Assembly (NCBI GenBank): GCA_903938075.1 | Contig: CAJABS010000015.1 | Coordinates: forward strand, 1-5,805 | Direction: 5' to 3' | From: an uncultured Chloroflexota bacterium | GTDB lineage: Bacteria > Chloroflexota > Limnocylindria > Limnocylindrales > Limnocylindraceae | DNA: 5,805 bases | Shown here: positions 1 to 5,728 of the stretch, piece by piece | How positions within the stretch are numbered: position 1 is the stretch's first letter | Layout: every line of letters begins with the position of its first letter | Notes under the pieces: model-generated | Told to the model about the DNA's origin: nothing | Seen by the model: the letters and a program-made list of their open reading frames with translations, nothing else | The model's database searches: none | Position numbers and translations under genes: made by a program

Positions 1-163
1 GCCATCGAAGCTGCTCCTCCTTGGTGGCCTTGAGGTTGGACAGAACACGCTGCTGCGCTTCTATGTGCTGCACGTGATGGTCTTCCCACTCTTGGCGGCA
101 GTCTTCCTCGCGGTCCACTTCTGGCGGATCCGCAAGGACGGCGGCATCAGCGGACCGCTGTGA
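1..163 (+). CDS. Cytochrome b6-like subunit of a bc-type quinol oxidoreductase (3' end only)
   Basis: This is the last 53 codons of a gene that begins before the window; codons are in phase from base 2 and the TGA stop is at 161-163. The fragment reads as the fourth transmembrane helix of the N-terminal half of cytochrome b. Two histidines, encoded at 71-73 and 116-118, are 15 residues apart. That is the b6-type spacing of the second pair of axial heme ligands (14 residues between them), against 13 between in mitochondrial-type cytochrome b. The tail IRKDGGISGPL matches the usual end of cytochrome b6 proteins, so the protein is split and its C-terminal half is the next gene. Known for the family: this subunit carries both b hemes and helps form the quinol-oxidising and quinone-reducing sites. 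Family assignment is firm; length and start cannot be judged. Confidence 0.9.
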   Translation, partial: PSKLLLLGGLEVGQNTLLRFYVLHVMVFPLLAAVFLAVHFWRIRKDGGISGPL

Positions 164-166
164 TCC

Positions 167-754
167 ATGAGTGACGAGCAGCGCCCAGCGAGCTCCCTGC
201 CGGTAGATCCGTCGCGCCAGACGGAGATCGACAAGCAGCGCGTGCCGATGGCGGCGCGACCGTACCGACTCCTCGCGCTCGTCAAGCAGGACGCCGTTGT
301 TCGCGTGCAGAAGGAGCCGGATGACACGGTCATGACCTGGCCACACCTTCTTACGATTGAGTTCTTGGCAGCAGTCGCGATGAGCATCTTCTTGCTCCTG
401 CTCGGCCTCTTCATTAATGCTCCGCTCGAAGAGCTCGCAAACCCAAACGTCACGCCAGCCGTTGCCAAGGCGCCGTGGTACTTCTTGGGCCTCCAGGAGC
501 TGCTCGCCTACTTCCACCCAACTGTTGCCGGCGCGCTGACGCCAGCCGCCGTGCTCGTTGGCTCGGCACTCATTCCGTATCTCGATCGCCGCAACCTGCA
601 CAGCACGAAGCCATCCGATCGCAAGCTTGAGGTCACCCTCTTCTCCGTGCTCTGGGCACTCGGACTCACCGTGACCTTCATCGGCATCTTCTTCCGCGGT
701 CCTGGATACGCATTCGTCTTGCCGTGGTCCAGCGGCTTCTTCTTTAGCTTGTGA
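167..754 (+). CDS. Cytochrome b C-terminal half (subunit IV-like), bc-type complex
   Basis: This 195-residue integral membrane protein forms the C-terminal part of a split cytochrome b. Hydrophobic helices lie at about residues 61-83, 121-139 and 156-176, matching helices E, F and G. The Qo-site motif, PEWY in the classical complexes, reads APWY here (residues 102-105) within KAPWYFLGLQELL; the glutamate is replaced by proline. The end FFRGPG...FVLPW (about 176-187) is typical of bacterial split-b complexes. Residues 1-55 are a polar, presumably cytoplasmic, extension. The ATG lies 3 nt after the preceding stop and I see no good ribosome binding site, so translation is probably coupled. The loss of the glutamate is known from low-potential (menaquinol) complexes; that this one uses menaquinol is inference. 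Confidence 0.92.
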   Translation: MSDEQRPASSLPVDPSRQTEIDKQRVPMAARPYRLLALVKQDAVVRVQKEPDDTVMTWPHLLTIEFLAAVAMSIFLLLLGLFINAPLEELANPNVTPAVAKAPWYFLGLQELLAYFHPTVAGALTPAAVLVGSALIPYLDRRNLHSTKPSDRKLEVTLFSVLWALGLTVTFIGIFFRGPGYAFVLPWSSGFFFSL

Positions 755-756
755 TC

Positions 757-761
757 GGAGG
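757..761 (+). promoter_or_regulatory. Ribosome binding site for the Rieske gene
   Basis: GGAGG lies 6 nt before the GTG at 768. It supports that GTG as the true start, and it is one of only two clear Shine-Dalgarno sites in the window. Confidence 0.75.
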
Positions 762-767
762 AACGCA

Positions 768-1436
768 GTGAGCCATTACAGCGTTGAACCGAGCGACAAG
801 CCGAAGGCCCTCACCTCGCAAACCATCAAGGCGCTGCGCCATGAAGAGGTGCAAGGCATTTCGCGTCGCCGCCTTCTGCGAACGACGATCGGCGCAGGCT
901 TTGGCCTCTGGTTGCTACAGGTGACCGCCGGCACACTCGGCTTCCTCTGGCCAAACCTTGAAGGTGGCTTCGGCGGCAAGATTCGCATCGGCACCCTGAA
1001 GTCGCTGATCGACGCCAACGCAGGGCTCCCAATCGCAGAGGGGTACCCAGCCTACGTACAAGATGCGCGCGCCTTCATCATGTTGGTTGACCCGAATCGC
1101 CAGGAGTTTGTGGCCGGTGAGGACGCAACGGGCGACGGCGCCGCGCTCAATGTCCGCGCGCTGTACCAGCGCTGCCCGCACCTCGGCTGCAAGCCGAACC
1201 CATGCATCAAAACGTATTGGCTTGAGTGCGCCTGCCACGGCAGCCGCTACGACCGACTCGGCACCAAGGCACAGGGGTTGGGCCCAGCTGACCGCGGCAT
1301 GGACCGATTCTCGGTGTCGGTCGACAACGATGGCGTTCTTACCCTCGACACCGGCAAGATCAACCTTGGCACCGTGCCACTCGCGATTGGCATGCCAGGC
1401 ATTGAGGCGCCACGCGCCGCCACAGGGTGCACCTGA
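768..1436 (+). CDS. Rieske [2Fe-2S] iron-sulfur protein of the bc-type complex
   Basis: This 222-residue protein carries electrons from quinol to the c-type cytochrome. The N-terminus holds a twin-arginine signal-anchor: S-R-R-R-L-L-R at residues 32-38, then a hydrophobic helix at about 41-61. Tat export with the helix kept as an anchor is therefore expected. Cluster box I is CPHLGC (Cys136, His138, Cys141) and box II is CACHGSRYD (Cys154, Cys156, His157). By family knowledge Cys136, His138, Cys154 and His157 bind the cluster, and Cys141-Cys156 form the stabilising disulfide. A further cysteine, Cys146, lies between the boxes; I recall this in some bacterial relatives. The start is GTG with a GGAGG site 6 nt upstream, 13 nt after the cytochrome b half. 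The stop overlaps the next start as TGATG. Confidence 0.95.
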   Translation: MSHYSVEPSDKPKALTSQTIKALRHEEVQGISRRRLLRTTIGAGFGLWLLQVTAGTLGFLWPNLEGGFGGKIRIGTLKSLIDANAGLPIAEGYPAYVQDARAFIMLVDPNRQEFVAGEDATGDGAALNVRALYQRCPHLGCKPNPCIKTYWLECACHGSRYDRLGTKAQGLGPADRGMDRFSVSVDNDGVLTLDTGKINLGTVPLAIGMPGIEAPRAATGCT

Positions 1437-2446
1437 TGAGCGACGAGAAGCAGCTCCCAGTACCGAGCGAGAAGGCGAGCACGCCAGTGCCGCGCCTCTC
1501 GAGCCCAAGCCAGATTCAAACGCACGGCCTCACTGCAGAGCGCGCCGCCAAGATCGTCAACCAGAGCGGCTCATCGCGCATGGCAGCCCTGCTCGGTATC
1601 GCCATCGTCACCCTCTTCATCATCGTGTACGCCTTCTACGACCAGGGCCTTCCGGGGGTTGAAGGCTCATCGCGCCTCGACGCCGCGAAGCACGAGCAGT
1701 ACCTCGAGAGTGTGAAGCGCGGCTACAACCTGTACGAGGCGAACTGCGCCCGCTGCCACGGCGAACAGGGTCAGGGCGGCATCGGGCCTGTGCTCAACGA
1801 CCAGGGGAAGCTCCTCGCCCACCTCACGCCGCAGTACCTCATGAACGTCCTCACCGTTGGCGGACGCTACATCTGTGGCGATGCGAATTCACTGATGGGA
1901 GTCTGGGCTGACACGAATGGTGGCCCACTCAACTACCGCGAAATCGAAGAGCTGATCGACTGGCTGCGCGCCACCACCGACGATGTGGTCAAGGTGCGCG
2001 ACCCGAAGACCGGCGAGATGATTGAGGTCACCGGGTGGCGCGATGTGGCGTATGCCCCCGCACCTGGTGCCACCCCAGTGCCGGCCTGTTGGAAGGATGC
2101 GTTCGCTGTCTCCCCATCGCCGTCCGGCCCCGCAACCCCAACGCCATCTGGCGGCATGGGTGAGACCTACGTCATCAGCGCGGTAAGCCCTATCGAGTTT
2201 GAGCAGAGTGCCTTTGAGGCAGCGGCTGGCGTTCCGTTTACCATCGTCTTCAACAACAACAATGTTGGCGTCCCGCACAACGTCGCGATTCATGTGGAGA
2301 CTGCAACGGGGGAGGAAGTCTTCAAGGGTGAGATCTTCTCTGGCATCGGCACACGTACCTATAACGTTCCAGCCCTCACGGCTGGCACCTATGCATTCAT
2401 TTGCACCGTGCATCCAATCATGGCCGGCACCTTGACGGTGAAGTGA
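1436..2446 (+). CDS. Membrane-anchored cytochrome c - cupredoxin fusion protein
   Basis: This 336-residue protein joins two electron carriers. Residues 1-48 are polar and probably cytoplasmic. A membrane helix at about 49-68 is followed by a cytochrome c domain with heme motif CARCH (Cys104, Cys107, His108) and a likely axial methionine, Met154, in SLMGVW. Cys147 and Cys218 are unpaired and might form a disulfide. A Pro/Ser/Thr/Gly linker (about 225-242) leads to a cupredoxin domain (about 243-336) with the type 1 copper ligand pattern His281 and CTVHPIM (Cys323, His326, Met329). It probably takes the place of cytochrome c1 and passes electrons on through copper to an oxidase. The ATG at 1436 overlaps the Rieske stop by one base; an in-frame GTG at 1427 is less likely. 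The domains are clear; the electron route is inferred. Confidence 0.93.
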   Translation: MSDEKQLPVPSEKASTPVPRLSSPSQIQTHGLTAERAAKIVNQSGSSRMAALLGIAIVTLFIIVYAFYDQGLPGVEGSSRLDAAKHEQYLESVKRGYNLYEANCARCHGEQGQGGIGPVLNDQGKLLAHLTPQYLMNVLTVGGRYICGDANSLMGVWADTNGGPLNYREIEELIDWLRATTDDVVKVRDPKTGEMIEVTGWRDVAYAPAPGATPVPACWKDAFAVSPSPSGPATPTPSGGMGETYVISAVSPIEFEQSAFEAAAGVPFTIVFNNNNVGVPHNVAIHVETATGEEVFKGEIFSGIGTRTYNVPALTAGTYAFICTVHPIMAGTLTVK

Positions 2447-3960
2447 TGAGCGGCAGCAACGATCCACGCGCGATCGGCCCAGGGGCCGTTGCGCCGCGCC
2501 GCGTACTCTTCGGCCTCCTTGACGCTGATGGTTGGGGCTGGGCGGGCGTGCGCTCGGTGCTCTGGACCCTCGTCATCATCTTGATGCTCGGCTACATCCC
2601 GGACCGCGCCTACTACCTGACCGTATCGCCAACCGTTGAGCTTGGCCTCAACATGGCGTCAGTCGTGAACATCTGCCCTGCAGAGAATGAGGGGCTGCCA
2701 TGCCCAGCACCCGCCGGAGCACTGATCCCGTGGAAGAGCGCCACCGAGGCCGACCTTCCAGGCGATGGCGTTGATGGCTCTCTGCTGCAGGCTGGCGCAA
2801 ACCTCTATTACATCGGCGGCACGAGCGGCTCGGCAACACGCCTCGCCACAACGAACGTCTCCGTTGCAACGATCGATGCCGCGGGGCTGAGCGCTTGGGC
2901 TGCGGGCACACCGCTCCCTGAGGCGCGCGCCCACGCAGGCGTCGCCTTCTTCGCCGGCAAGGCGTATGTGATTGGTGGCGCATCCGACACGACTCCCGCA
3001 ACCGCATCGGTCTACGTAGGAACACCTGACGCAACCAGCGGGCTGATCACCGCATGGGAACTACTCGACGCACTTGAGCTGCCAGCCGCACGGTCAGGCG
3101 CATCGGTCACCGTCGTCTCTGACGGAATCGTGGTGCTCGGCGGCGAGGGAACCGACCGCTCACCAACCACCACCGTCTGGAAGGCGAAGCTCGGCAGCAA
3201 CGGCGAACTCGAGCCGTGGGCAGACTTCATGGAGCTTCCAGAACCGCGCAGCTTTGCCGCCGCCGCGGTTGTTGGTGATTCAATCTATGTGTGGGGCGGA
3301 GATGATGCGAGCGGCCCAGCCGCTGCAGCGCTTCGTGGGGACATTGCCGTTGCCCCAACGAGTGATGGCCACAGCGCACCAGTTGCAAATCCCGACCAAG
3401 GTGATGCCGAGCTCGGCACGATCTTCCGCTGGGAAGGCACGGCGGGCGATGGCAACCTGCCAACCCCACGCGCCGGCGCCGCACTCTGGAGCGCCAACGG
3501 CACCCTCTATGTCGCGGGCGGCACGATCGATGGAGTAGCAACAACGAGCGTGCTTTGGGCCGCACCAGCAGCCGCCACGGGTCTCACTAGCTGGACATCT
3601 GTAGAGCTCAGCAATCTCCCCGCAGACGCTGCGCGCGTCGGCGCACGCGGCGTCGTGGTGGGCACGCATGTGCTCCTCCTCGGCGGTGCAGATTCCGCAG
3701 GCGTCTATACCTCCGGCGCGCTCTCAGCCGGCACATCGCCGAAGGCGCCAGTCTTCCGCGCCGGTCTCGTTGGGCTCACCGTTCCTGGCTTGGCGCTGCA
3801 GGGTGAGGTTGGTCAGCAGATCGGCTTCCTCTCCGCCGCAGGGGCGTGGACACTGAACTTCGTGCTCCTGCTCGGTGCCGCAGTCGCCTATGGCCAGCGC
3901 GAACGCTTCCGCGCATGGGTGAGCGCCAAGCTTGGTCGAAAGGGCGCATCCTCCCGCTAG
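2446..3960 (+). CDS. Kelch-type beta-propeller membrane protein, last gene of the bc-complex operon
   Basis: This 504-residue protein has a membrane helix near each end (about 35-51 and 466-483) and a kelch-like propeller between them. Six repeats can be aligned by a hydrophobic strand ending in Gly-Gly at residues 124-125, 177-178, 232-233, 284-285, 358-359 and 413-414. Most are preceded by a Leu-Pro-x-x-Arg or Pro-Arg kelch signature, for example at 157-161, 212-216, 264-268 and 339-342. Spacing is 52-55 residues, except 74 between repeats 4 and 5, where a loop is inserted. Cys77 and Cys86 precede the propeller and might pair. The basic C-terminal tail suggests both ends are cytoplasmic and the propeller is external. 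The start overlaps the previous stop as TGATG. I know of no such subunit in characterised bc complexes; assembly, docking or scaffold roles are guesses. Confidence 0.85.
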   Translation: MSGSNDPRAIGPGAVAPRRVLFGLLDADGWGWAGVRSVLWTLVIILMLGYIPDRAYYLTVSPTVELGLNMASVVNICPAENEGLPCPAPAGALIPWKSATEADLPGDGVDGSLLQAGANLYYIGGTSGSATRLATTNVSVATIDAAGLSAWAAGTPLPEARAHAGVAFFAGKAYVIGGASDTTPATASVYVGTPDATSGLITAWELLDALELPAARSGASVTVVSDGIVVLGGEGTDRSPTTTVWKAKLGSNGELEPWADFMELPEPRSFAAAAVVGDSIYVWGGDDASGPAAAALRGDIAVAPTSDGHSAPVANPDQGDAELGTIFRWEGTAGDGNLPTPRAGAALWSANGTLYVAGGTIDGVATTSVLWAAPAAATGLTSWTSVELSNLPADAARVGARGVVVGTHVLLLGGADSAGVYTSGALSAGTSPKAPVFRAGLVGLTVPGLALQGEVGQQIGFLSAAGAWTLNFVLLLGAAVAYGQRERFRAWVSAKLGRKGASSR

Positions 3961-3978
3961 TCCCGACCGCCGCCGCCG

Positions 3979-3984
3979 TATACT
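3979..3984 (+). promoter_or_regulatory. Candidate -10 element (TATACT) for the Pr6Pr-like gene
   Basis: TATACT matches the sigma-70 -10 consensus at five of six bases and stands out in a GC-rich gap just after the bc operon. I see no convincing -35 at 16-18 bp upstream. The predicted transcript start is near 3991, giving a leader of about 33 nt. Confidence 0.5.
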
Positions 3985-3992
3985 TCCGCGAA

Positions 3993-4008
3993 ACACCTGC
4001 CCGGGTGT
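3993..4008 (+). other. Small hairpin in the predicted 5' leader
   Basis: ACACCT and GGGTGT can pair in RNA: five Watson-Crick pairs plus one G-U, closing a GCCC tetraloop. It begins about 2 nt after the predicted transcript start and ends 5 nt before the ribosome binding site. No T-run follows, so it is not a terminator. It may stabilise the 5' end, or be chance in GC-rich DNA. Confidence 0.35.
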
Positions 4009-4013
4009 GAAGT

Positions 4014-4019
4014 GGGAGG
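4014..4019 (+). promoter_or_regulatory. Ribosome binding site for the Pr6Pr-like gene
   Basis: GGGAGG lies 4 nt before the ATG at 4024. It settles the start there instead of at the in-frame GTG at 4012, which lies upstream of this site. Confidence 0.75.
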
Positions 4020-4023
4020 AACG

Positions 4024-4701
4024 ATGAATACAGCAACCGCCAAGCGCCTCTTCGGCATCAATGCGCTCGTCGCGTGGCTCGGCTACGGACTCTCGCAGTT
4101 CATCAACATCGTGGACCTTGTTCCGGCGAAGGCGCCGACGGAGCCTGTGCTCCTCAATCTCTTTACGCAGCCTGAGGCTGGGCTCGCTGGAGCCATCGGT
4201 CGCGTGTTTAATTCGCACGGCTACTTCACCACCTGGTCAAACCTACTGGTGGCGATCACCCTGACGGTGCTCTATCAGCACCCAACAGTGCGCTCGGCGA
4301 CGCGTGATTGGCTGCGCAACAGCGCCTTGCTCATGATCACCATGACTTTCGTGCTGTACAACATTCTGCTCGCGCCGTACGCGAAGGTGGAGAGCTTCCA
4401 CATCATCACGAATCTCTTGACCCACTACATCACGCCGATCATCACCATTGCGGTGTGGGTTGTCGCCGGGCCGCGCGGTCGATTCGGTTTCGCGCATACC
4501 TTCACGGTGTTCATCGTGCCGATTGCGTATCTGGCCTACACGTTGGTTCACGGTGCACTCGCCAGCGTCTATCCGTACGGGTTCTTCGATGTGATCACCT
4601 ACGGCTACGCGTCAGTGCTGATGCTCATGCTTGGCGTCATCGTTGGCGGGTACGTGGTGGCACTGATCTACTACGGAGTGGAGCGCCTGCGCAGCCGCTA
4701 A
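4024..4701 (+). CDS. Pr6Pr / FAR-17a/AIG1-like multi-helix membrane protein
   Basis: This 225-residue, very hydrophobic protein has about six membrane helices, near residues 11-31, 68-84, 99-117, 126-147, 158-178 and 192-217. Its landmarks are FTTWSNLL (68-75), LLTHYITPI (131-139), and AYTLVHGA followed by YPYGFFDV (171-190). These match, from memory, the Pr6Pr family seen mainly in actinobacteria and related to the eukaryotic FAR-17a/AIG1 family. AIG1 and ADTRP are lipid (FAHFA) hydrolases with a membrane-buried threonine and histidine. Thr69 or Thr70 and His134 are candidates for the same positions, but that is inference and no activity is proved for bacterial members. It has its own promoter and ribosome binding site and is not coupled to the bc operon. 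A tRNA gene converges on it 24 nt downstream. Confidence 0.75.
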   Translation: MNTATAKRLFGINALVAWLGYGLSQFINIVDLVPAKAPTEPVLLNLFTQPEAGLAGAIGRVFNSHGYFTTWSNLLVAITLTVLYQHPTVRSATRDWLRNSALLMITMTFVLYNILLAPYAKVESFHIITNLLTHYITPIITIAVWVVAGPRGRFGFAHTFTVFIVPIAYLAYTLVHGALASVYPYGFFDVITYGYASVLMLMLGVIVGGYVVALIYYGVERLRSR

Positions 4702-4725
4702 GCGGCGGAGAGAGCGCCAAGATAC

Positions 4726-4800
4726 TGGTGAGCCGAGCGGGGTTCGAACCCGCGACCAAGGGTTTAAAAGACCCCTGCTCTACCGCTGAGCTACCGGCCC
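4726..4800 (-). tRNA. tRNA-Lys(UUU)
   Basis: A full cloverleaf folds from the minus strand. The acceptor stem GGGCCGG pairs with TCGGCTC (two G-U pairs, at 2-71 and 7-66). The D stem is GCTC/GAGC, and the anticodon stem is GGGGT/ACCCT with a G27-U43 wobble. The anticodon loop CTTTTAA has anticodon TTT, complementary to 4766-4768. The T arm is GCGGG-TTCGAAC-CCCGC, the discriminator base is A73, and CCA is encoded (4726-4728 on the plus strand). No terminator is evident in the 24 bp before the convergent gene. Confidence 0.97.
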
Positions 4801-4806
4801 GCGCAG

Positions 4807-4815
4807 ATTCTCCCA
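4807..4815 (-). promoter_or_regulatory. Extended -10 promoter of tRNA-Lys
   Basis: The minus strand reads TG-G-GAGAAT, an extended -10 (TGn) with a hexamer matching the consensus at four of six bases. Six bases (CTGCGC) separate the hexamer from G1 of the tRNA, so standard spacing puts transcript +1 at the mature 5' end. No good -35 is visible, which an extended -10 can tolerate. Confidence 0.5.
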
Positions 4816-4843
4816 CGACGGGGCGCGTTACGAGCCCTGGGCA

Positions 4844-4852
4844 TGGGAGAAT
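4844..4852 (+). promoter_or_regulatory. Extended -10 promoter of the DUF2203-rhodanese operon
   Basis: TG-G-GAGAAT is followed by six bases (ACGGCT) and then the ATG at 4859. Standard -10 spacing puts +1 on the A of the ATG, predicting a leaderless mRNA. No Shine-Dalgarno sequence lies at a usable distance, which agrees. Confidence 0.5.
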
Positions 4853-4858
4853 ACGGCT

Positions 4859-5359
4859 ATGAGGCGCTCATGGACGATCGATGCGGCAACGAAGGAGTTG
4901 GCCGGGCTGCGCCCGATCATCACCCTCCTCCGCGACCAGCGCATTGAACTTGAGCGCATGAAGGACGATCTCTTGCGCCTCCGCCGCCTTGAGCGCATGG
5001 GCGCCCTCCCAGGCGGCGCCGACCAGAATCAGCTGCAGCCGGCTGACCTCGACCCCGCCCTCCGCGACGCGCTTGCGAGCAGCTCCGTTCTGGAGATGCG
5101 CATTCGGGCGGCGGTCGATCAGATGCAGGCGAGCGTTGACCGAGTCACCAGCCGCGGCGTGGAACTGCGCGACATTGACCGAGGCCTCGTCGACTTTCCA
5201 GCGATTGCCTTCGGCCTGCCGTTCCTGCTCTGCTGGGAGGAGGGGGATGGCGACGAGGTGCTCTTTGCCCACAACATGGGCGACGGGTACGGTGCGCGTC
5301 TGCCGGTTGCAGAATTCCTGCGCCGCCTCGCCGCATCCGCCGAGCCTGAGCGTTCGTGA
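4859..5359 (+). CDS. DUF2203 family protein
   Basis: This 166-residue soluble protein of unknown function fits DUF2203. The N-terminal part begins WTIDAATKELAGLRPII (residues 5-21), like the usual W-[ST]-x-x-x-A opening of the family. It continues as a charged, probably coiled-coil helix (about 17-48) and a second helical stretch (about 66-100). The C-terminal signature is DIDRGLVDFPA (105-115), then LLCWEEGD (123-130) and a short beta segment with His138 and GDGYG (141-145). No catalytic residues are recognised. The start is the ATG at 4859, which has no Shine-Dalgarno site and sits exactly where transcription from the adjacent -10 should begin. The stop overlaps the rhodanese start by 4 nt (GTGA), so the two are almost certainly one operon. 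Confidence 0.8.
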   Translation: MRRSWTIDAATKELAGLRPIITLLRDQRIELERMKDDLLRLRRLERMGALPGGADQNQLQPADLDPALRDALASSSVLEMRIRAAVDQMQASVDRVTSRGVELRDIDRGLVDFPAIAFGLPFLLCWEEGDGDEVLFAHNMGDGYGARLPVAEFLRRLAASAEPERS

Positions 5360-5685
5360 GCGGCCTTCCGCTGACGCTCACCCCCGCCGAAGCGGCGGCA
5401 CTCCTTGATGGCCCCGATGCACCGCTGCTCATTGATGTTCGCGAAGAGTCGGAGTGGAACGAGGTGCACATCCCTGGCGCACTGCTGATTCCGCTCTCAC
5501 AATTTGTGGCACGTCAGGGCGAGATCCCCGAGGGTCGGGCGCTGATCATGCAGTGCCGCTCAGGCGGTCGCTCAGGTCAGGCGGCGCTAGCGCTGCGCAC
5601 CGCCGGTCGCGCGAACGTCGCGAACCTTGCGGGTGGAATCACCGACTGGGAGGCTGCGGGGCTCCCAGTTGAATACGGGGAATAA
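5356..5685 (+). CDS. Single-domain rhodanese (sulfurtransferase-like) protein
   Basis: This 109-residue cytoplasmic protein is one complete rhodanese domain. LIDVREESEW (residues 25-34) is the early signature, HIPGALLIPL (38-47) follows, and the active-site loop is CRSGGRS with catalytic Cys67. GGITDWEAAGLP (93-104) is the C-terminal signature. Known for the family: the cysteine carries a persulfide and transfers sulfur to an acceptor such as cyanide, thiols or protein partners; the natural partner here is unknown. The loop keeps the basic residues expected of an active enzyme. The start is GTG overlapping the DUF2203 stop as GTGA. There is no signal peptide, and no terminator is visible before the next promoter. 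Confidence 0.92.
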   Translation: MSGLPLTLTPAEAAALLDGPDAPLLIDVREESEWNEVHIPGALLIPLSQFVARQGEIPEGRALIMQCRSGGRSGQAALALRTAGRANVANLAGGITDWEAAGLPVEYGE

Positions 5686-5694
5686 GCTGCGCAT

Positions 5695-5723
5695 TTGACG
5701 GTTTGCCCCGCGCTGCCGATACT
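5695..5723 (+). promoter_or_regulatory. Sigma-70-type promoter of the initiator tRNA
   Basis: TTGACG (5695-5700) and GATACT (5718-5723) are separated by exactly 17 bp, the optimal spacing; the hexamers match consensus at five of six and four of six bases. The GC-rich discriminator TCGCG leads straight into the tRNA, so transcription should start at about tRNA position 1 or 2. It begins 9 nt after the rhodanese stop. Confidence 0.82.
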
Positions 5724-5728
5724 TCGCG

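Larger units (their letters stand above)
4807..4852. repeat. Inverted repeat forming a divergent promoter
   Basis: ATTCTCCCA (4807-4815) and TGGGAGAAT (4844-4852) are a perfect 9-bp inverted repeat with a 28-bp spacer. Each arm lies 6 nt from the gene it faces: tRNA-Lys on the minus strand and the DUF2203 gene on the plus strand. The repeat is best read as two copies of one promoter element. A dimeric regulator site is possible. Confidence 0.65.

Noticed and set aside
1203..1208. Extra cysteine (Cys146) between the Rieske boxes as a novel ligand
   Set aside because: All four expected ligands and both disulfide cysteines are present, and a cysteine in this loop is a known variant in bacterial relatives.
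1427..1435. GTG start 9 nt upstream for the cytochrome c-cupredoxin protein
   Set aside because: The ATG at 1436 forms a TGATG overlap like the one at 2446, and no ribosome binding site favours the GTG.
915..1508. Long open frame on the minus strand opposite the Rieske gene
   Set aside because: It lies opposite a confident Rieske protein and shows no recognisable domain. Open antisense frames are common in GC-rich DNA.
1063..1662. Long plus-strand frame spanning the Rieske - cytochrome c junction
   Set aside because: It is an out-of-frame reading of two well-supported genes. Its Arg/Ala/Ser-rich product matches nothing.
2401..2445. Upstream in-frame start for the kelch protein
   Set aside because: It would overlap the conserved copper-binding end of the previous gene. 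The ATG at 2446 has the coupling overlap and keeps a normal N-terminal anchor.
1889..2467. Minus-strand frame opposite the cytochrome c-cupredoxin gene
   Set aside because: It has no domain or ribosome binding site and lies wholly over a gene with clear heme and copper motifs.
4012..4023. GTG start at 4012 for the Pr6Pr-like protein
   Set aside because: The GGGAGG site at 4014-4019 lies inside this stretch and serves the ATG at 4024.
4704..4718. GGCG/CGCC hairpin as a terminator between the convergent gene and tRNA-Lys
   Set aside because: It has only four pairs around a 7-nt loop, with no T-run on either strand.
4721..4726. GATACT as a plus-strand -10 element
   Set aside because: It abuts the 3' end of the minus-strand tRNA-Lys and has no -35. 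It would transcribe antisense through the tRNA with no nearby gene start.
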